From the NCBI RefSeq assembly GCF_003259505.1, contig NZ_QLLK01000014.1, positions 1 to 64,000 on the forward strand: a stretch of 64,000 nt of DNA, written 5' to 3'. The first letter of the stretch is position 1; every line of letters begins with the position of its first letter. The position numbers were made by a program, and so were the translations under genes. This DNA is from Algoriphagus yeomjeoni. GTDB lineage: Bacteria > Bacteroidota > Bacteroidia > Cytophagales > Cyclobacteriaceae. The notes under the pieces were generated by a model. The model was given only the letters and a program-made list of their open reading frames with translations. It did not search any database and was not told the origin of the DNA. This document shows, in pieces, positions 51,675 through 60,505 of this stretch.

Positions 51675-52501
51675 TGCTGGATTTAAAGGGGTTTTTAGAC
51701 GAAAAAGTTGAGCAATACAATAGGCCGGGATTTATTACGCTGGACCCAATTTCTATTCCCCATCGCTTTTCGAAGAAACAAGACATAGAAATTTCAGGAT
51801 TCTTTGCTGCGATTTTGGCTTGGGGACAGCGAAAAACGATTATCAATAAGTGCATAGAATTGTTTGAGATGATGGACAATGCTCCGCATGACTTTTTGCT
51901 GAATCATCAGGAAGATGACTTGAAGCCATTTCTGAATTTCAAGCATAGAACCTTCAATGATGTCGACACGCTTTATTTCATCCACTTTTTAAGTTGGTTT
52001 TACAAACGACATGAGTCACTTGAAGAAGCTTTTCTCCTTGGTCAAACTGGAGATGTCGATTCAATGGAATCTATTTTAACGAAATTTCAAAAGTTTTTCT
52101 TTTCTCTACCTGATTCGCCTCATCGCACAAGAAAGCATATTGCCACACCTACTAGAAAGGCTGCCTGCAAGCGTATTAATATGTATCTGCGCTGGATGGT
52201 GCGGGACGATGAAAAGGGAGTTGATTTTGGACTTTGGAAAAGAATCTCACCAGCTCAGTTGATCTGCCCCTGTGATCTGCATGTGGATAGAGTAGGTCGA
52301 AAACTCGGTATGATTACCCGAAAGCAAACAGATTGGTTGACAGCTTTGGAGTTAACAGCGAAACTTCGGGAGTTTGACGCTGCTGATCCTGTTAAGTATG
52401 ACTTTGCACTTTTTGGGCTAGGGGTGGAGGAGAAGTTTGGAGTAGGGAATAATAGCTTGCCTATATTGATGAGCATTAAAAACTTTCCAATGTTTTTATA
52501 A
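51674..52501 (+). CDS. DUF2400 / TIGR02757 family protein
   Basis: A 275-residue protein; the ATG at 51674 (overlapping the previous stop) is preferred over a TTG at 51671. It shows the family landmarks DPISIPHRFSKKQDIEISGFFAAILAWGQRKTI, CKRINMYLRWMVRDDEKGVDFGLWK and LICPCDLHVDRVGRKLG, and the C-terminal GLGVEEKFG. Members are all-helical with a helix-hairpin-helix flavour; no activity is firmly known to me. It is convergent with, and overlaps by six bases, the next gene. Confidence 0.92.
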   Translation: MLDLKGFLDEKVEQYNRPGFITLDPISIPHRFSKKQDIEISGFFAAILAWGQRKTIINKCIELFEMMDNAPHDFLLNHQEDDLKPFLNFKHRTFNDVDTLYFIHFLSWFYKRHESLEEAFLLGQTGDVDSMESILTKFQKFFFSLPDSPHRTRKHIATPTRKAACKRINMYLRWMVRDDEKGVDFGLWKRISPAQLICPCDLHVDRVGRKLGMITRKQTDWLTALELTAKLREFDAADPVKYDFALFGLGVEEKFGVGNNSLPILMSIKNFPMFL

Positions 52502-53224
52502 AGTGTTTTTGGTTCTTTTTATTCTTTTTAAACCTATCCATTCATGTTCTATGTCCTTCATCAATAAAGCATTATCAAACTTTACTGACCCTTTAGGAAA
52601 GATACTCTGATCTTCAAAAAAGCTTGAATGAACTTTATCTACCTCTAATAGCGATAAATTCCAATTGTGTGCTTTTAACTCTAGTCCTTCGAATGTGTTT
52701 TTATCTGGAGAATATCCTACAGAGCCATTTTTGAAAAAATCGGATACAGATTCTAAACTATTGAAAATACTTTTCTTATTCCATTCGGGGGTTTCTTTTG
52801 CTACAATTGACAAAGATGTTTTATCATCACTATGGAATGCAACTTTATATTTTCCTTCAGCTTCTTCTACTGAGAACTCAGCTAGATGATGTACTCCTGG
52901 GAAAATAGTACCACCAGCCATTGCATTTAATTTCGATGATGTATCTCTTCTAGGTATATAAACACCTTCTTTTAACTCTCCATTTTCAATCCATTCAACG
53001 GCAATTCTATGCGCGCCATTTTCAGAAGATAATCCAATTTGTTTGGGAAGCCCAAACGGTCTAATTTCTTTAAGCCTAATTAAGCAAATACCCGCAATCC
53101 CTTTTCCATTAATCAGTTTAGGTTTGAATGGATCAGGTAAATAGCTTTCCAAAACTTCCTTATCAACCTGAAAGTTGATAAGGATGCGCCTGTCTATTAT
53201 ACCTTTTATGTTGGGTATTATCAT
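52496..53224 (-). CDS. DUF2071-like protein (acetoacetate-decarboxylase-like fold)
   Basis: A 242-residue protein whose start (RRILINFQVDKEVLESYLPDPFKPKLINGKGIAGICLIRLKEIRPFGLP) matches DUF2071/YqjF-type proteins related to the acetoacetate decarboxylase beta-barrel. No signal peptide, and no catalytic Lys can be assigned safely. It lies 17 bases after the ATP-grasp gene, the last of a minus-strand cluster. Enzymatic role unknown. Confidence 0.75.
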   Translation of the reverse strand: MIIPNIKGIIDRRILINFQVDKEVLESYLPDPFKPKLINGKGIAGICLIRLKEIRPFGLPKQIGLSSENGAHRIAVEWIENGELKEGVYIPRRDTSSKLNAMAGGTIFPGVHHLAEFSVEEAEGKYKVAFHSDDKTSLSIVAKETPEWNKKSIFNSLESVSDFFKNGSVGYSPDKNTFEGLELKAHNWNLSLLEVDKVHSSFFEDQSIFPKGSVKFDNALLMKDIEHEWIGLKRIKRTKNTL

Positions 53225-53241
53225 TCTAACAATTGACTTTG

Positions 53242-54459
53242 CTAATGAAACTTCTTAAGCTCTGGCGCATCTGCTACCGTAGAGAACTCTCGAGCAATTC
53301 GCTCAGCATAATCATCCAAAAGCTGCATCACCCGATCCTGATTTTTTGACTTTACAATCAAACCTGCATGGTATTCCAGTGGGACTCTAAAGTAAACCTC
53401 CGGATCGTCAAAACTGCTCAAATCTGGATGCTGGAATTTGGATAGGGTAAGCAAAATTCCAGCGTAGTTTTTAGACACTTTTGGAAGCTGGTATTTATAT
53501 CCTTTAGCCAAGGCATCTTCAATTTTCGCCCATTCTGCCCAGAGATTAATCCCTGTTGCCGCTTCCACCATTTCAGCCAAATGCGCTCCGCCGACACGGG
53601 ATGAAGTTTCCAAAAAGTAAATTTCCCCATCTTCATGAGACTTGATGAATTCTGTATGAGTAGCTCCAGACTTCATTCCAAATGCCTTCATGACCGCTGT
53701 ATTTGCTTTTTTGATTGCCTTTTCATCAGTTGAGCCAAACTTGAGATTTGCCGAACGGAAAATCCCTCCTCCTTGGGAGATTTCCATTGGAGTGGACAAA
53801 TACTTGGATACAGAGCAGAAAAGATTTCTCCCATCCAGCATCAATCCATCTGCATGATATACGTCCCCGGGTTTGAAATGCTCCACTAGGTAATAGAGTC
53901 TATTATCTCCTAATTGATGAATGTTTTCCCAAAGAGATTCCTTGTCATGAACCTTGATGATGCCATGAGCGGATGCTTCAGATCTTGGTTTTAGTACCCA
54001 TGGAGCAGGGATATGATCCGCAAACTGATTGATATCATCGTCATTGAAAAGTGGTGCAAATGCCGGGACTTTTATATCTGAGTCATGTGCTTTGATCCGC
54101 ATGGCAAGTTTGTCGCGAAAGAAACGGCCTGTAGTCTGACCCATCCCTGGGATTCTCAGGCTTTCACGTAGAAAAGTTGCCTTTTCTACATCGTAATCAT
54201 CAAGGGCGACGATGCTTTCGATTTTATGATTTTTCATCAAACCTCCCACACCTTTCATCAGTAGTTCTAGGTCCCAGTCTAAATCCTGACCAGGCATATA
54301 GAAAATCTCATCGATGTACTCAAATGCCCAAGGCTTGTCTTTCAGCTTTTCGGAAGTGATCAAAAATACCCGATTGCCTTGCTTCTTGAGTTGTGTTAGA
54401 AATGCATTCCCTTTGAAAAAATTAGAAATGCATAGAAAAGTCTTGCCTTGATCACCCAT
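53242..54459 (-). CDS. ATP-grasp domain protein
   Basis: A 405-residue protein with a Rossmann-like N-terminal domain (about 1-110), then an ATP-grasp fold: PWVLKPRSEASAHGIIKV (Lys-containing ATP lid, about 150-170), LVEHFKPGDVYHADGLM, and EIYFLETSSRVGGAHLAEMVEAATGINL as the metal-binding end. This resembles ligases of the carbamoyl-phosphate-synthase L-chain and amino-acid ligase types, which form amide bonds through an acyl phosphate. It begins two bases after the aminopeptidase stop, so coupling is likely. Substrates unknown. Confidence 0.88.
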   Translation of the reverse strand: MGDQGKTFLCISNFFKGNAFLTQLKKQGNRVFLITSEKLKDKPWAFEYIDEIFYMPGQDLDWDLELLMKGVGGLMKNHKIESIVALDDYDVEKATFLRESLRIPGMGQTTGRFFRDKLAMRIKAHDSDIKVPAFAPLFNDDDINQFADHIPAPWVLKPRSEASAHGIIKVHDKESLWENIHQLGDNRLYYLVEHFKPGDVYHADGLMLDGRNLFCSVSKYLSTPMEISQGGGIFRSANLKFGSTDEKAIKKANTAVMKAFGMKSGATHTEFIKSHEDGEIYFLETSSRVGGAHLAEMVEAATGINLWAEWAKIEDALAKGYKYQLPKVSKNYAGILLTLSKFQHPDLSSFDDPEVYFRVPLEYHAGLIVKSKNQDRVMQLLDDYAERIAREFSTVADAPELKKFH

Positions 54460-54461
54460 AA

Positions 54462-55889
54462 TTACAATTGATTTTCGATGAATTTAAGTAATAATTGGAC
54501 TCCAAAAGCAGTTCCTGATTTGGTCTTTGCAAATTCACTGTCCCCGAATGCCACGCCTGCAATGTCTAAATGCGCCCAGTATGGATGCTCGTGGATAAAA
54601 GCTTCTAAAAATTTAGCCGCTGTGATTGCTCCAGCGATAGGTTTCCCGTGATAGTTTTTGATGTCTGCTATCTCTGAGTCCATTTCGGATCTATAGCTTT
54701 CCCACATAGGAAGAGGCCATACTTTCTCACCAGACTGCATTCCAGCTTCTCGAAGTAAATCTGAAATTGTATCTGAATTGGAAAAAAGAGCGCCACATTC
54801 GTAGCCGAAAGTTCCCACGCTACTTCCTGTCAAAGTTGCCAAATCAATAAGCTGATCTACTTGATAATTTTTCACCAAATAAGACAAGCCATCGGCCAAG
54901 ATCAAGCGACCTTCCGCATCCGTATCGATCACTTCTATGCTCAATCCAGCGTGAGAACCGATGACTTCTGAAGGTAGATAGGCATCTTTGTCAACCGAAT
55001 TTTCTACCGCTGGAACGATGGCCGTGAGATTAATTGGAAGCTTGAGTGAAGCGATAAGCTGCGTAGCTGCCAAAACTGCGGCAGCTCCTCCCATGTCAGA
55101 TTTCATATAAACCATCCCTTGGGTTTTGATATTCAAGCCTCCAGTGTCGAACGTAACTCCCTTGCCAACCAATCCCAAATGGGATTTTGCATTAGGGCTT
55201 CTGTACTCCATAATGATGAATTTTGGAGCTTTTGCGCTACCACGTGCTACTGCCAAAAACGCATCCAAACCTTCTTCTTTTGCCTTTTTCTGATCAAAAA
55301 TCTTAACCTCAAAACCATATTCTTCTCCTGATTTTTTGGCCCAATCTGCCAAATAGGCTGGTGTGATTACATTCGGAGGCAAGTCAACCAATTTGAATCC
55401 TTCGATTTTGGCTGCCGCAATTTTGGCTGCTCGATCAAGTGTTTTCTCTAATCCCGACTCTTGGGAAATCACTGAGACTTCTAGCTCTGCGAAATCTTTT
55501 TGATCTTCTTTCTTTTGCTTGAAAAAACCAATGTTATAAGCTCCAAGTTGAAAACCAACCAATGCACTTTCAATTAATTCGGTTGAGAATTCGGCAGAAA
55601 AATCGATAGAAACGGATTTTTCTACCAGATCTTTATTTTTGGAAAGAACTCTTCGAAATGACTTTTCAATGCTTGAGACATCTGTTTTTTCTCCCAAGCC
55701 TATCAATAAAACTAACCTACCACCGATTTCTAATTGATAGGAAGAATCCTTTTTCCCAGAGAAAATCGAGGGATTTACTGACTTACCCCCTAGTTTTTCC
55801 TTGAGTAGTTCTGACCAGTTAGAACCCACCACAGGGATGATTAAAAGTCCTGAATTATTCCTAGAGTTTGACTGAATATTGAATTTCAT
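54462..55889 (-). CDS. Leucyl aminopeptidase (family M17)
   Basis: A two-metal cytosolic exopeptidase. The 475 residues have an N-terminal macro-like domain and a C-terminal catalytic domain with VGKGVTFDTGGLNIKTQGMVYMKSDMGGAAA and DTDAEGRL, in which Asp324, Glu326 and Arg328 are key residues. A later SVGTFGYECGALFSN segment is typical. It sits in a cluster with an esterase upstream (18 bases) and an ATP-grasp ligase downstream (2 bases). Confidence 0.95.
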   Translation of the reverse strand: MKFNIQSNSRNNSGLLIIPVVGSNWSELLKEKLGGKSVNPSIFSGKKDSSYQLEIGGRLVLLIGLGEKTDVSSIEKSFRRVLSKNKDLVEKSVSIDFSAEFSTELIESALVGFQLGAYNIGFFKQKKEDQKDFAELEVSVISQESGLEKTLDRAAKIAAAKIEGFKLVDLPPNVITPAYLADWAKKSGEEYGFEVKIFDQKKAKEEGLDAFLAVARGSAKAPKFIIMEYRSPNAKSHLGLVGKGVTFDTGGLNIKTQGMVYMKSDMGGAAAVLAATQLIASLKLPINLTAIVPAVENSVDKDAYLPSEVIGSHAGLSIEVIDTDAEGRLILADGLSYLVKNYQVDQLIDLATLTGSSVGTFGYECGALFSNSDTISDLLREAGMQSGEKVWPLPMWESYRSEMDSEIADIKNYHGKPIAGAITAAKFLEAFIHEHPYWAHLDIAGVAFGDSEFAKTKSGTAFGVQLLLKFIENQL

Positions 55890-55907
55890 AAGGTGGCGCT
55901 TTCGCTT

Positions 55908-57038
55908 TTAATCTTCTTTAGTGCTGAAAAAGAGCCATTCTATGGCTTTTGGGAACTCATCACTCCAATAAGTCTCGTTGTGTTTTCCGTCTTCATTGAT
56001 GCTAAGATGGACTTTCATTTTGCCTTTTAAGCTTTCCCGTTTGAGTAAGCGTTTTCGGAATTTGGTAACATGCTTGACCATGGTTTCACTTTCATCTCCA
56101 CCTGCATAGAGGTATAGTCTGGTTTCCTGAGGTTCAAAGAAGTCAATAAAGCCCAGCTTGATTTTTGGGATAACCCAGAGGGAAGGAGAAAAAACCATCA
56201 ACTTGCCAAATACTTCTGGATAGATCAGGCCTGAAAATATACTGACCAAACCGCCCATGGAGCTTCCTCCAATTCCGGTGAATTCCCGCTCAGGTTTGGT
56301 TCTGTAGGTTTTATCTACAAATGGCTTTAAAGTATCTGTTATAAACCGAATGTATTTCTTCCCGCTTCCGATTCCCAGCACCGTTTTGCCTACATTATAT
56401 TCCTGCAGTCGCTCAGATTCCCCATGCTCCACAGCGATGATGATGATCTTGCCAATGTTATAATCGGACATCACAGCCAGCTTTTTATCTATCTGCCAGT
56501 TTCCAAATTCAGCATTTTCATTGAAAAGGTTTTGAGCATCATGAAGGTAAAGCACCGGGTAGTTTTCCTCGCTGGTATTGTAATCATGAGGTAAAAGCGC
56601 CCATACTTTTCGGGTTTTGTTGAGCTGAGGGATTTCAAATTCCTCAGAAATCAATCGAATAATTGGAAGTTGGCTTGGTCGATAAGGGAGCCAGTTTTTA
56701 CGCCATTTTGCTACTTTTTCTGTTTTAGTTGCTTTATCGTTATTCCAAACCCTGTTTGGTGTACGGTTGCCATAGCGATCTATTTCTACTTCAGACCAGT
56801 CGCCTTTTGTGAATTTATAGATTAACTCTTTCTCGAATTCTGGCCCTTCAGGAAATGTGAACTCATACTTTCCTTTGGAGATTTTCTTCATCAGAAAACG
56901 CCGATCCTGAGTAGTCCAATTATTGAAATTTCCAGATAAATAGACCGGTCTATCATCATCATCGGAGGTATTCAGTAGTATGGTTTTCGCGGTTTTAATT
57001 TGAGGTGTTGAAGTTTTTACTTGTGGTTCAGAATTCAT
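55908..57038 (-). CDS. Alpha/beta-hydrolase esterase with N-terminal CBM48-like domain
   Basis: A 376-residue protein without signal peptide. The N-terminal part (about 15-110) has VYLSGNFNNWTTQDRRFLMKK, a glycogen-binding/CBM48-like beta domain. The C-terminal part is an esterase D/enterochelin-esterase-like hydrolase with PVLYLHDAQNLF and the nucleophile elbow GGSSMGGLVS; the catalytic His is in GKHNETYWSDEFP. It probably hydrolyses an ester in the cytosol; the substrate is unknown. Upstream by 77 bases is aceK. Confidence 0.88.
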   Translation of the reverse strand: MNSEPQVKTSTPQIKTAKTILLNTSDDDDRPVYLSGNFNNWTTQDRRFLMKKISKGKYEFTFPEGPEFEKELIYKFTKGDWSEVEIDRYGNRTPNRVWNNDKATKTEKVAKWRKNWLPYRPSQLPIIRLISEEFEIPQLNKTRKVWALLPHDYNTSEENYPVLYLHDAQNLFNENAEFGNWQIDKKLAVMSDYNIGKIIIIAVEHGESERLQEYNVGKTVLGIGSGKKYIRFITDTLKPFVDKTYRTKPEREFTGIGGSSMGGLVSIFSGLIYPEVFGKLMVFSPSLWVIPKIKLGFIDFFEPQETRLYLYAGGDESETMVKHVTKFRKRLLKRESLKGKMKVHLSINEDGKHNETYWSDEFPKAIEWLFFSTKED

Positions 57039-57115
57039 TCAGTGGGTGATTATGGGTAAAACCCAGAATGCAAAAATAACTGTTGCGCAGATAGCAAAGA
57101 AATAAACTTCAGATC

Positions 57116-58843
57116 TTAAATCATTTCCTCAGGTCGGAAGCGGATTTCGTCCGGGTAGGGGAAAGCATGAATTAATTCACCGCCTGTGATTCTTTGCTGG
57201 ATTTCCTGCCAATACAAAGGGTCGAAAAGATCCTTATGATAGGTTAGAAAGTGTTCCTTGAGATCCTTTCTACCTATCATCCATCTTTGGAAATCCTCTG
57301 GGAATACATCGTTTTTGGCAATGGAATACCAAGGTTCTGAAGCATAAATTTGCTCATAAGTTTCGGCTTTTGGCTTGACTCGGAAATTCATATCGGTCAG
57401 AAACTCGATCTCATCGTAATCGTAAAAAATCACCCGCTTTTGACGCGTCAGCCCAAAATTCTTGGTCATCATATCGCCTGGAAAAATATTTGCCTGTGCC
57501 AACTGTAGGATAGATCTCCCATAATCTTCTACTGCTTTCAACCCTTCTTCTGTGTTGCAATGCTCCAGGAACAGATTTAAAGGCTCCATTCTTCTTTCTG
57601 TATATAAGTGTTTGATAATTAAATGAGTTTCGGTAATTTTTAAAAGTGAGTTAGTGGTTTTTCGGAGCTCAATCATTAACTCCTTGCTGATTCTTCCGAT
57701 CGGAATTTTGAAGTATTCAAATTCATGCGTATCAGCCATTCTACCCACACGGTCATGGAGGGAAACCAATTTATATTTACCCTTCACCTCTTGTCTAGTC
57801 ATAGTTTTCGGTGGTTCAAAGTGATCCTTTATCATTTTGAAAACTATATTGAGAGAGGGTAAAGTGAATACCGTCATCACCATTCCTTTGATTCCTGCAG
57901 CTATTTCAAACTGATCTTCGCTAGCATCTATGTGATGAAGGAAGTCCCGGTAAAATAAAGTCTTACCATGTTTATTGAATCCAATGGCATTGTAGAGTTC
58001 ATGGATTTTTTTGTGTGGTATGACAGAGTTGAGAAAGCTGACTACCTGAGAGGGGATTTCAGCTTCTACCATAAAGTAGGAACGAGTAAAGCTGAACATG
58101 CTACTCATCAAGTTGGGATCAAAAATCAAAGTATCCACAAATACTCCTTTTTTTCCGTGTACAACCGGGATAATAAAAGGCATCCATTTATGACCAAGAA
58201 AGGTCCTGCCTATAAGATAAGCTGCTTTATTCCTGTAAAAAACCGACCTCAAAATTTGAGTTTTGGTATCTGGACCTACTCGGTATCTTGTTAAAATGAC
58301 ATTCTTTACACTGCTAATTAAAAATTTGATATCCTGCTCTTTATCCATAAAGGGAGCTCCGAAATCGTAATCATCCAATATTTGGCGGATATTTTTCTCC
58401 AAACCTAAGAAGGAAGGATAGGTTCTCAAAAGTTCTTCAGACTCTCTTACTTCGCAGGAGTCATACCCTTCCATGACAAACATCAAATCTTCATCGATGG
58501 TCATTTTCGGGAAGCTTTTTCTAATCACAGAATTAAAAAAAGTTTCTGCGATTTCCTTATCCAGTCGTTCTGTGATAAGTTTTTGATAAGTGGATTTTAT
58601 TTTCATCCAGCTCTCAGCATCAGCTGCTAATTCTTCCAATAATTCAGTACAGTCATGAGCTAATGGGAAAAGTAGGTCTTTGTATAGTCGAAGTCTTTGT
58701 TTGTTATTCAGATGGGTGGCATGCCAAGCTTTTTCACTGAAATATTGCGGTGCGAGTCGGGTGTAGGTATTGAATAACTCCATGTAGGTGATAAACCCAA
58801 CGTAAATTTTATTAGCGACTTGCTGTGGCAGGTTCGAGTTCAT
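57116..58843 (-). CDS. aceK: Isocitrate dehydrogenase kinase/phosphatase
   Basis: A bifunctional regulator that phosphorylates and dephosphorylates isocitrate dehydrogenase, steering flux between the TCA cycle and the glyoxylate shunt. The 575 residues match the usual 578. The ATP loop AAGIKGMVM lies at 315-323, as in E. coli. GKYKLVSLHDRVGRMADTHEFEY and DMMTKNFGLTR...VIFYDYDEI are the other catalytic segments. No isocitrate lyase or malate synthase gene is nearby, unlike enterobacterial aceBAK. The AT-rich upstream gap (58844-59159) has no clear promoter for it. Confidence 0.95.
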   Translation of the reverse strand: MNSNLPQQVANKIYVGFITYMELFNTYTRLAPQYFSEKAWHATHLNNKQRLRLYKDLLFPLAHDCTELLEELAADAESWMKIKSTYQKLITERLDKEIAETFFNSVIRKSFPKMTIDEDLMFVMEGYDSCEVRESEELLRTYPSFLGLEKNIRQILDDYDFGAPFMDKEQDIKFLISSVKNVILTRYRVGPDTKTQILRSVFYRNKAAYLIGRTFLGHKWMPFIIPVVHGKKGVFVDTLIFDPNLMSSMFSFTRSYFMVEAEIPSQVVSFLNSVIPHKKIHELYNAIGFNKHGKTLFYRDFLHHIDASEDQFEIAAGIKGMVMTVFTLPSLNIVFKMIKDHFEPPKTMTRQEVKGKYKLVSLHDRVGRMADTHEFEYFKIPIGRISKELMIELRKTTNSLLKITETHLIIKHLYTERRMEPLNLFLEHCNTEEGLKAVEDYGRSILQLAQANIFPGDMMTKNFGLTRQKRVIFYDYDEIEFLTDMNFRVKPKAETYEQIYASEPWYSIAKNDVFPEDFQRWMIGRKDLKEHFLTYHKDLFDPLYWQEIQQRITGGELIHAFPYPDEIRFRPEEMI

Positions 58844-59080
58844 AGATATGGACTGTTCAGACTGAGAGTAAAAGCAAAAAAATAATTAGAAAATTTTTAT
58901 CGATCAGCTAAGATATAATTTCATTGATTTTTAAGGGTTTAGAATATAAAATCTTTCGGAAAATAAAATTTTGAAAATCTTTCGCAATCGATTGTTTGGT
59001 GGATATGAAAACATTTTCTAATTTTCGCAGGTATTCAAAAAACGAATATCTACAATAGGTTTAATAGGTTTGAGAGCAGG

Positions 59081-59111
59081 AAAAGGTTGGAACAATGTTC
59101 CAACCTTTTTT
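59081..59111 (+). terminator. Strong hairpin with T run, no gene upstream
   Basis: GGTTGGAAC, AAT, GTTCCAACC, then six T, flanked by AAAA. It is a good plus-strand terminator, but the only plus-strand signal before it is TAGGTTTG (59065-59072), a minus-7-like box, so any transcript would be tiny. It may insulate the lipoprotein operon or act as an operator. It lies 49 bases before the lipoprotein ATG. Confidence 0.6.
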
Positions 59112-59159
59112 GATTTTTAGTCGTCCTGACTTAGCTTAACCTTCTGAATTAAATCTTCC

Positions 59160-59843
59160 ATGAGGAGTCCGAAATTTACACTTACTTATTTTGCCATATT
59201 AAGCATTGCTTTTTTATCACTGATGGCTTGCGAGAGCAATGAAAAACAAATCAATGAGGGTATTGAAAATAGCACTGCTGCTGAGGAAGAAATAAGTCGC
59301 AACAGGGCGCTTATCGATGTAGCACTTGCTCAAAATAAAAATTGGTATACTCACTGGAGCAGTGACCTAGGTGAATTTGACGCCTCTCAGTTTGAATTGA
59401 TGATGACTGATTCTATAGATCCAATGGAAATGCCAGAGCGAAATCCAATTCTCAAAGGAGATCCACTTTTCCCGTATCAGATTCCTCATCCAACAGGCAA
59501 TGGTACGATAGATATTTATAGCTACAAGGTTGAAGCTCAGGAAGCTGTGGGTGAGCCATTCCTCAATCCTGATTCGGAGGTAGTTTGGTACAGAGAAGAT
59601 GGGATGAAAGAACGCTTACTTTTTATGGGGCCTTCCGGGATGTTTGAGGATGGTATGTGGCTAAATGCAGAGGAATTTTTAGTGTTTGGGTATTTTCAGG
59701 AAGAAGCAGGATACAGACCCATGGCATGGATCATCAATGTAGAAAGTCATAAGTTGCGGCAATTTCAATTTGCCAAGGTTTCGCAGACTTATGAGTCACA
59801 TTCTTACATCAATAAGAAAATTAAACAGATAGACTTAAGTTAA
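59160..59843 (+). CDS. Lipoprotein of unknown function
   Basis: A 227-residue protein with lipobox SLMAC (Cys24) and a Ser/Glu-rich start (CESNEKQINEG). The mature domain is beta-rich with Trp/Tyr (KNWYTHWSSDLGEFDASQFELMM). No known domain recognised. It is the first gene of a four-gene plus-strand operon; the Nudix gene begins two bases after its stop. Confidence 0.75.
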   Translation: MRSPKFTLTYFAILSIAFLSLMACESNEKQINEGIENSTAAEEEISRNRALIDVALAQNKNWYTHWSSDLGEFDASQFELMMTDSIDPMEMPERNPILKGDPLFPYQIPHPTGNGTIDIYSYKVEAQEAVGEPFLNPDSEVVWYREDGMKERLLFMGPSGMFEDGMWLNAEEFLVFGYFQEEAGYRPMAWIINVESHKLRQFQFAKVSQTYESHSYINKKIKQIDLS

Positions 59844-59845
59844 AA

Positions 59846-60484
59846 ATGGACTTTAGGAGCGTTTTAGATTTGTTGGTAAATGGAATGAAACATCCTCTGC
59901 CTGGCAAAAAAGCGCAGCTTTCTATGTCTCCAAACCCTGTTGATTTGAGGAGGTTTGATCCAAAACTGCCTGATAATCATCGCAAGGGATCTGTTTTGAT
60001 ACTGCTTTATCCTAATGAGGATAAAGCTTTTTTTCCACTGATCAAAAGGCCTGTCTACCAGGGAGTTCATAGTGGACAGATTGCCTTTCCAGGAGGCAAA
60101 ATGGAAGATGAAGATGCTGATGAAGTGGAGACTGCGCTTCGCGAAGCTTGGGAAGAAGTCAATATTCGGCCAGAGCAAGTCAAGCTGATAGGCAGGATGA
60201 GTGAATTGTTTATTCCGACCAGTAATTTCTTGGTAAGCCCAATAATAGGATATGCTGAAGAAGTGCCTGATTTTGTTCCTGAGAAAAAGGAAGTGGATAG
60301 GATTATTCAAACGGCCGTCAGTGTACTTTATGAACCTGAAATCCGCAAACAAAAAATCTTAGAGTTTAGTAATAATTTCCAGTTGGATACACCTTATTTT
60401 GAAGTAGATCAGGAGATGGTTTGGGGTGCGACGGCGATGATTTTAAATGAGTTTCTGCAGATTCTAGAAAATGGAAAGAAGTAG
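59846..60484 (+). CDS. Nudix hydrolase, CoA-pyrophosphatase (NudL) type
   Basis: A 212-residue protein with GVHSGQIAFPGGKMEDED, the NuCoA signature that marks coenzyme A diphosphatases, overlapping the Nudix box (GGKMEDEDADEVETALREAWEEVNI, about 92-115). Hydrolysis of CoA or CoA derivatives is therefore likely. Cytoplasmic. It lies between a lipoprotein gene (2 bases upstream) and a DUF819 membrane protein gene (21 bases downstream). Confidence 0.92.
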   Translation: MDFRSVLDLLVNGMKHPLPGKKAQLSMSPNPVDLRRFDPKLPDNHRKGSVLILLYPNEDKAFFPLIKRPVYQGVHSGQIAFPGGKMEDEDADEVETALREAWEEVNIRPEQVKLIGRMSELFIPTSNFLVSPIIGYAEEVPDFVPEKKEVDRIIQTAVSVLYEPEIRKQKILEFSNNFQLDTPYFEVDQEMVWGATAMILNEFLQILENGKK

Positions 60485-60505
60485 AATTCTGGTCTTTTTA
60501 CTCAA

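Noticed and set aside
59864..60352. 162-codon antisense frame opposite the Nudix gene
   Set aside because: Shadow of a conserved enzyme gene.
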